Positions 6,334 to 9,498 of a stretch of DNA of 9,498 nt are shown here, piece by piece. The first letter of the stretch is position 1, and every line of letters begins with the position of its first letter. The stretch is taken from contig JAADDL010000170.1 of the NCBI GenBank assembly GCA_013153915.1, forward strand, positions 1 through 9,498, read 5' to 3'. Position numbers and translations under genes: made by a program. The notes below the pieces were generated by a model. It was not told the DNA's origin, did not search any database, and was given only the letters and a program-made list of their open reading frames with translations. Origin of the DNA: Campylobacterota bacterium. GTDB lineage: Bacteria > Campylobacterota > Campylobacteria > Campylobacterales > JALSKU01.

Positions 6334-8001
6334 ATGACCGAATTTGCATACTACAATAGCGAAAAATTGGACTTTCCGTTGCATGAAAGTATTAAAATTG
6401 TCGATGATCCAAAAAAAGTAAATGAAACTTTTATGATCTCCAACTCTAAAGAGTTAAAAGCAAAAATGTATGCCCCCGAGATAGATTTTTATATCAAAAA
6501 CTCAAAAGATCCGCTACCTAAAAAGATTCAAACCGTTTTGACTCTATATGAGATAAGAGGCATCATGTTTGATTATGCCACAGATTTTGAGATGGAAAAA
6601 GATATAGGCAAAACTCTTTTGATAGTAGGAACAAAAGATCAGATAGAGTCCATCGAGCCTTTGGTAAAGGATGATTTTGAGCTTTTCTTTGCCGAGAGTG
6701 ATGCAGTAAAGAAGATAGAAGGTACTATCGGAGAGCTTAAAGTCCATCTTTTTAGAAACGGTAAGACTACCGTGTTGTCCGTAGATCAAATGATATGGTT
6801 TGATGCGAAAGATTTTGCTTTTTTGCAAAACGGAGTTTATGACCCTAAAAAGGATGGCTTTGAAGAGGCGGTAAAAAGAGTTAAAAGCAATATAGAGCAT
6901 TTTACCTATAAAAGCGCCGTATCGTACAACCCCGATATTTGCCAGTATAAAGGAAGAGAGGGGGATATTTGCGGAGATTGTGCCGACATCTGTCCCACTA
7001 ATGCCATCATAAAGATAGATGAAAAAAAGGAGCTTAGTTTTAGTGATGTGGATTGTGAAACTTGCGGAGGGTGCGTGAGTGTTTGTCCTTCGGGAGCACT
7101 TGATCTAAAAGCTAGTCCAAGAGGGTATATATATGAAGCTTCTACTCTTTTAAAGGGAAAGATCATTTTGGTTGTGCCAAGAGTGATGAGGCTGGATGAT
7201 TTGGAAGTCTCTTTGCCCGAAGATGTCGTGCCTTTTGTTGTGGGCGGTAGAAAATTTTTACACGAAGCTCACTTTTTAACCCTATTTCAACATAGCGGAC
7301 ACCAAGTCGTTTTTTATAGCGACTTTTTCTCCAAAGGAACACTCTCTAGTCTTGATATGGTAAATGAGCTTGGAAAAAGAGGTTACTCTTGCGATATGGT
7401 TTTAACGGCAAAAGACAAGAGTGAACTTCAAGATAGACTAGATAGCATAAAAAAGGTGGAAAACAGTAGATACTCCATAGATGAGCTGTCTTTGAAAAAA
7501 AGGGAGATATTTGCAGCTAGAGCCTCATATATCGTTGGAGATAGGGACTTGGGAGTCTATGAAAATAAAAATGAGTATGTACACTACGGAAAAGTGGTGA
7601 TAAATGAAAAGAATTGCACCTTATGTCTTAGTTGCGTAGGAGCTTGCAATGTTGCGGCTTTGACGGCGCATCCCGAGGATAACTCCTTGAGATTTAACGC
7701 TTCGATTTGTACCGATTGCGGATATTGCGAGATAGTTTGTCCCGAGAAGGATTGTTTGGAAGTGGTTAGAGATAGATTTGAGTTTAAGCCCGAGTCGTTT
7801 AGACAAGTGGTGTTGGCAAAAGATGAACTCTTTAAGTGTGTGGAGTGCGGCAGAGAGTTTGCGCCTAGAAAAGCGGTCTTAAAGATAGCCGAGCAGTTAA
7901 CCCCCGTATTTAACGGAGATGAACTGAAGATAAGAACTCTTTATTGTTGTGAAACTTGTAAAGCAAGATTGATGTTAAAAGCCCAAATAGGAGATATATA
8001 G
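6334..8001 (+). CDS. Multi-cluster 4Fe-4S ferredoxin-like protein of formate dehydrogenase loci (Cj1377c-like)
   Basis: This 555-residue protein has four cysteine sets that fit 4Fe-4S clusters and a C-terminal metal-ribbon motif. Set 1 is C203-x9-C213-x2-C216-x3-C220-P with an unusual first spacing. Set 2 is C241-x2-C244-x2-C247-x3-C251-P. Sets 3 (C428, C431, C434, C438) and 4 (C459, C462, C465, C469-P) have standard ferredoxin spacing. C502-x2-C505 and C538-C539-x2-C542 look like a zinc-ribbon or rubredoxin-like knuckle pair. The N-terminal 200 residues and the stretch 262-420 match no fold I recognise. No signal peptide or membrane segment is visible, so it is probably cytoplasmic. From memory, similar proteins sit beside selA/selB in Campylobacter jejuni (Cj1377c). 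It leads the formate dehydrogenase operon and is 0 bp from the chaperone gene, suggesting a role in enzyme maturation or electron delivery; that role is inferred. Confidence 0.85.
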   Translation: MTEFAYYNSEKLDFPLHESIKIVDDPKKVNETFMISNSKELKAKMYAPEIDFYIKNSKDPLPKKIQTVLTLYEIRGIMFDYATDFEMEKDIGKTLLIVGTKDQIESIEPLVKDDFELFFAESDAVKKIEGTIGELKVHLFRNGKTTVLSVDQMIWFDAKDFAFLQNGVYDPKKDGFEEAVKRVKSNIEHFTYKSAVSYNPDICQYKGREGDICGDCADICPTNAIIKIDEKKELSFSDVDCETCGGCVSVCPSGALDLKASPRGYIYEASTLLKGKIILVVPRVMRLDDLEVSLPEDVVPFVVGGRKFLHEAHFLTLFQHSGHQVVFYSDFFSKGTLSSLDMVNELGKRGYSCDMVLTAKDKSELQDRLDSIKKVENSRYSIDELSLKKREIFAARASYIVGDRDLGVYENKNEYVHYGKVVINEKNCTLCLSCVGACNVAALTAHPEDNSLRFNASICTDCGYCEIVCPEKDCLEVVRDRFEFKPESFRQVVLAKDELFKCVECGREFAPRKAVLKIAEQLTPVFNGDELKIRTLYCCETCKARLMLKAQIGDI

Positions 8002-8760
8002 ATGGAAGATAGAGAAGCTATAAATAGAGCACGAGCGTTATACTACGGGCTTTTTGCCTCACTGTTCGCCTTTGTAAAAGAGGATAGATTTAAAGGACTC
8101 AAAGAGAGTTTGGAGATTTTAAAAGAGAACCCCTTGGAGGATAACTCCAAAAAAGCGCTGGAAAATATGTATAGCATATTGTCGTCTCAGGGATTGGAGT
8201 TCGTCCAAGATGAGTTTGATGCTGTTTTTTACGATCTTAGTAGCGATCCTGTGCCGACAACCGCATCTTTTTATGAAGAGGAGAGGGATGACGGAAAAAA
8301 ACGACTTTTGATGGTAAATTTCGTTTTAAAATCAAAATATAGAAGGGATAGCGAAAACTTTAGCGATCTTGAAGATGATATAGGTTTTATATTCTCTTTT
8401 TTAAGTAGGCTCATAGAGGATGAAGCAAAAGGTGACGAAAAAGCCAAAGAGTTGGAGATAGCGGTATTTGAAAAGGTCTTAAACGAGTTTGTGGATGACT
8501 TTATAGAAAATGTATATATGCATGAAAACTCAGCCTTTTATCAAGAGGCTGCTTTACTTTTGAAAGTCTTTGTGGAGTTTGAGAGAGTATTTTTAGATAT
8601 TAGAAGACCGAAAGAGAAGATAAAGGTAAAAAAAGAGAAAAAAATAAATATTTCGGATGCCGAAGCGGCAAGGAGACTTGAAAACAAAAGAAAAAAATCG
8701 GAAGAGATAGGAACTGTGTGTGAACTTGAAGAGGGCGGAGATGTGGAGGATGATGTGTGA
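8002..8760 (+). CDS. TorD/DmsD-family molybdoenzyme maturation chaperone
   Basis: TorD-family proteins are cytoplasmic all-helical chaperones that bind the Tat signal of a molybdoenzyme and hold it for cofactor insertion before export. The 252-residue product shows the family core: a helical N-terminus with R-A-L-Y-Y-G-L-F-A-S-L-F at 10-22, then E71-F-D-A-V-F-Y-D-L-S with P83-x-P85 and S89-F-Y-E at 89-92, and the second conserved helix E-D-D-I-G-F-I-F-S-F-L at 124-134. Residues 201-252 extend past the usual end: first very basic, with lysine/arginine runs, then acidic to the end. The start codon directly follows the ferredoxin stop (TAG then ATG), with AGGAG 9 bases upstream. Its likely client is the formate dehydrogenase encoded just downstream. 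In Campylobacter a similar gene precedes fdhA. Confidence 0.88.
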   Translation: MEDREAINRARALYYGLFASLFAFVKEDRFKGLKESLEILKENPLEDNSKKALENMYSILSSQGLEFVQDEFDAVFYDLSSDPVPTTASFYEEERDDGKKRLLMVNFVLKSKYRRDSENFSDLEDDIGFIFSFLSRLIEDEAKGDEKAKELEIAVFEKVLNEFVDDFIENVYMHENSAFYQEAALLLKVFVEFERVFLDIRRPKEKIKVKKEKKINISDAEAARRLENKRKKSEEIGTVCELEEGGDVEDDV

Positions 8761-8773
8761 GAGGAGATTGTAG

Positions 8774-8793
8774 AGAGCAAATAGATTTGCTCT
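8774..8793 (+). terminator. Perfect 9-bp hairpin between chaperone and small Tat gene
   Basis: AGAGCAAAT and ATTTGCTCT form an exact inverted repeat around a 2-base centre (effectively an 8-bp stem with a 4-base loop), 13 bases after the chaperone stop. The sequence after it is T-rich (TTGCTATCTCTTT) but not a clean T-run, so it may be a weak or partial terminator, or an mRNA processing and stability element that sets different levels for the upstream accessory genes and the downstream enzyme genes. Confidence 0.4.
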
Positions 8794-8830
8794 TTGCTAT
8801 CTCTTTATGACATAGAGGTAAATTTCAAAA

Positions 8831-8836
8831 AAGGAG
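8831..8836 (+). promoter_or_regulatory. Ribosome binding site deciding the start of the small Tat gene
   Basis: AAGGAG is 5 bases before the ATG at 8842. It favours that ATG over an in-frame TTG at 8794, which would lie at the edge of the hairpin and has no ribosome site. It also puts the twin-arginine motif at the very N-terminus, as expected. Confidence 0.8.
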
Positions 8837-8841
8837 TAAAG

Positions 8842-9045
8842 ATGCAGACGCAAAGAAGAGAGTTTCTCAAGAAAGCTCTCATTGGATCAAGTGCGGTTTT
8901 GGCAACGACCACACTTGCGCAAGCCAATGAGCGGCCTACGAAAACTCAGGGTTCAAACGGTGTTGTAGTCGGTTACTCTCCAAAAAAAGAGATTCTTTAT
9001 AAAAAGACCTCTTACTGGAGAGAGTACTACAGTGTAGCATCTTAA
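8842..9045 (+). CDS. Small Tat-exported protein, formate dehydrogenase region TAT target family
   Basis: This is a 67-residue protein with a twin-arginine signal (Q-R-R-E-F-L-K-K at 4-11), a hydrophobic stretch at about 12-26 and a plausible signal peptidase site A-Q-A before N29. That leaves a mature chain of only about 39 residues, with no cysteine. The C-terminus carries Y53-K-K-T-S-Y-W-R-E-Y-Y63. I recall this as a variant of the conserved Y-[HRK]-x-[TS]-x-H-[IV]-x-x-[YF]-Y motif of the small protein family found next to fdhA-type genes (TIGR02811); here the H-[IV] pair is Y-W. The gene is 12 bp from the fdhA start codon and both have strong ribosome sites, so they are co-expressed. Function is unknown; escort, assembly factor or tiny subunit of the periplasmic enzyme are all possible. 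Confidence 0.85.
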   Translation: MQTQRREFLKKALIGSSAVLATTTLAQANERPTKTQGSNGVVVGYSPKKEILYKKTSYWREYYSVAS

Positions 9046-9056
9046 AGGAGTAAGAT

Positions 9057-9498
9057 ATGGGTAAAGATATGTTAGATAAACTATCTTTGAGAACGGGAAG
9101 AAGAAGTTTTTTGAAGATGGCGGCACTTGGCGGTGCAGTTGCCGGAACTTCTTTGGTAGCCGGAGGTAATGCTCTAAGAGAGGCTACAGGTGAGGAGATC
9201 GCAAATCCTTATCCCGGATCAAAGTTGGTTAAGACCGTATGTACAACATGTTCGGTCGGTTGCGGCATCATTGCAGAAGTGCAAAATGGTGTCTGGGTTA
9301 GGCAAGAGGTGGCTCAAGATCACCCCTTTTCACAGGGTAGTCACTGCTCTAAAGGTATCGACTCAATCGATACGGTAAAGAGCGCTAAGAGAGTCAAACA
9401 TCCTCTTAAAAAAGTCAACGGAAAGTGGCAAAGAATAAGCTGGGATCAAGCGATCAACGAGATAGGCGATAAGATGCTTGAACTCAGAAAAGAGAGTC
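9057..9498 (+). CDS. fdhA: Formate dehydrogenase catalytic subunit, Tat-exported (N-terminal part, cut by window edge)
   Basis: I translated 147 codons. A twin-arginine signal G-R-R-S-F-L-K lies at 14-20, after an extended N-terminus, followed by a Gly/Ala-rich hydrophobic stretch to about residue 37. The 4Fe-4S site of molybdopterin formate dehydrogenases follows: C62-x2-C65-x3-C69 and C97-S-K-G, the C-x-K-G form typical of FdnG/FdhA. W124-Q-R-I-S-W-D-Q-A matches the family segment K-W-Q-R-I-S-W-E. The protein should thus be the periplasmic subunit that oxidises formate to CO2 at a molybdenum or tungsten bis-MGD centre. AAAGGAG overlaps the upstream stop codon and is 6 bases from the ATG. 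The active-site residue (selenocysteine at 196 in E. coli FdnG) lies beyond the window; the nearby selA and selB make Sec likely here but it is not seen. NapA and other family members are less likely because of the neighbours. Confidence 0.9.
   Translation, partial: MGKDMLDKLSLRTGRRSFLKMAALGGAVAGTSLVAGGNALREATGEEIANPYPGSKLVKTVCTTCSVGCGIIAEVQNGVWVRQEVAQDHPFSQGSHCSKGIDSIDTVKSAKRVKHPLKKVNGKWQRISWDQAINEIGDKMLELRKES

Noticed and set aside
6544..6900. 118-codon minus-strand open frame
   Set aside because: Antisense to the iron-sulfur protein gene, with no ribosome site or recognisable motif.
8541..8780. 79-codon minus-strand open frame
   Set aside because: Ser/Phe-rich shadow of the lysine- and glutamate-rich chaperone tail.
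8774..8793. Hairpin considered as a bacterial SECIS element
   Set aside because: It does not follow an in-frame UGA of a long reading frame; the only nearby UGA is the true chaperone stop.
8786..8811. Possible internal promoter (TTTGCT ... TATGAC) before the small Tat gene
   Set aside because: The spacer is only 14 bp and the -10 match is poor, so I do not list it as a promoter.
9190..9378. 62-codon plus-strand open frame
   Set aside because: Out of frame inside fdhA, which has the Tat signal and the cluster cysteines in its own frame.

Overview
The window looks like a chromosomal region of a Campylobacterota (epsilonproteobacterial) organism, in the broad range of Sulfurimonas, Sulfurospirillum, Nautilia or Campylobacter. 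The pointers are the low GC content, the ATA/AGA-rich codon use, a histidine kinase of the H-Q-W-R-Q-P-L type common in that phylum, and a gene set that matches formate dehydrogenase loci there. This placement is an inference from gene content; the genus cannot be decided from the sequence alone.

The layout is two divergent gene clusters that fire outward from one intergenic region of about 180 bp (6156-6333). The left cluster runs on the minus strand: a periplasmic type-1 solute-binding protein (5034-6155), a membrane histidine kinase (3433-5037), a response regulator with a winged-helix output domain (2748-3449), selA (1430-2764) and selB (1-1433, cut by the window edge). Every junction overlaps by 4 to 17 bp, so the five genes are very likely one translationally coupled operon.

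The right cluster runs on the plus strand: a 555-residue multi-cluster iron-sulfur protein (6334-8001), a TorD-family chaperone (8002-8760), a 67-residue Tat-exported protein of the 'formate dehydrogenase region TAT target' type (8842-9045) and the N-terminal quarter or less of a Tat-exported molybdopterin formate dehydrogenase catalytic subunit (9057-9498, cut by the window edge). A perfect 9-bp hairpin lies between the chaperone and the small Tat gene.

The logic of the locus is coherent. SelA and SelB make Sec-tRNA and deliver it at UGA codons. The formate dehydrogenase is the usual selenoprotein client in these bacteria. The TorD-like chaperone probably holds the apo-enzyme until cofactor insertion and Tat export. 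The binding protein, kinase and regulator form a sensor set resembling TorT-TorS-TorR, and probably tie an external signal to production of the enzyme, the Sec machinery, or both. The least explained parts are the sensor trio fused to the Sec operon, the large iron-sulfur protein, and the small Tat peptide. I see no mobile element, CRISPR array, tRNA or rRNA.
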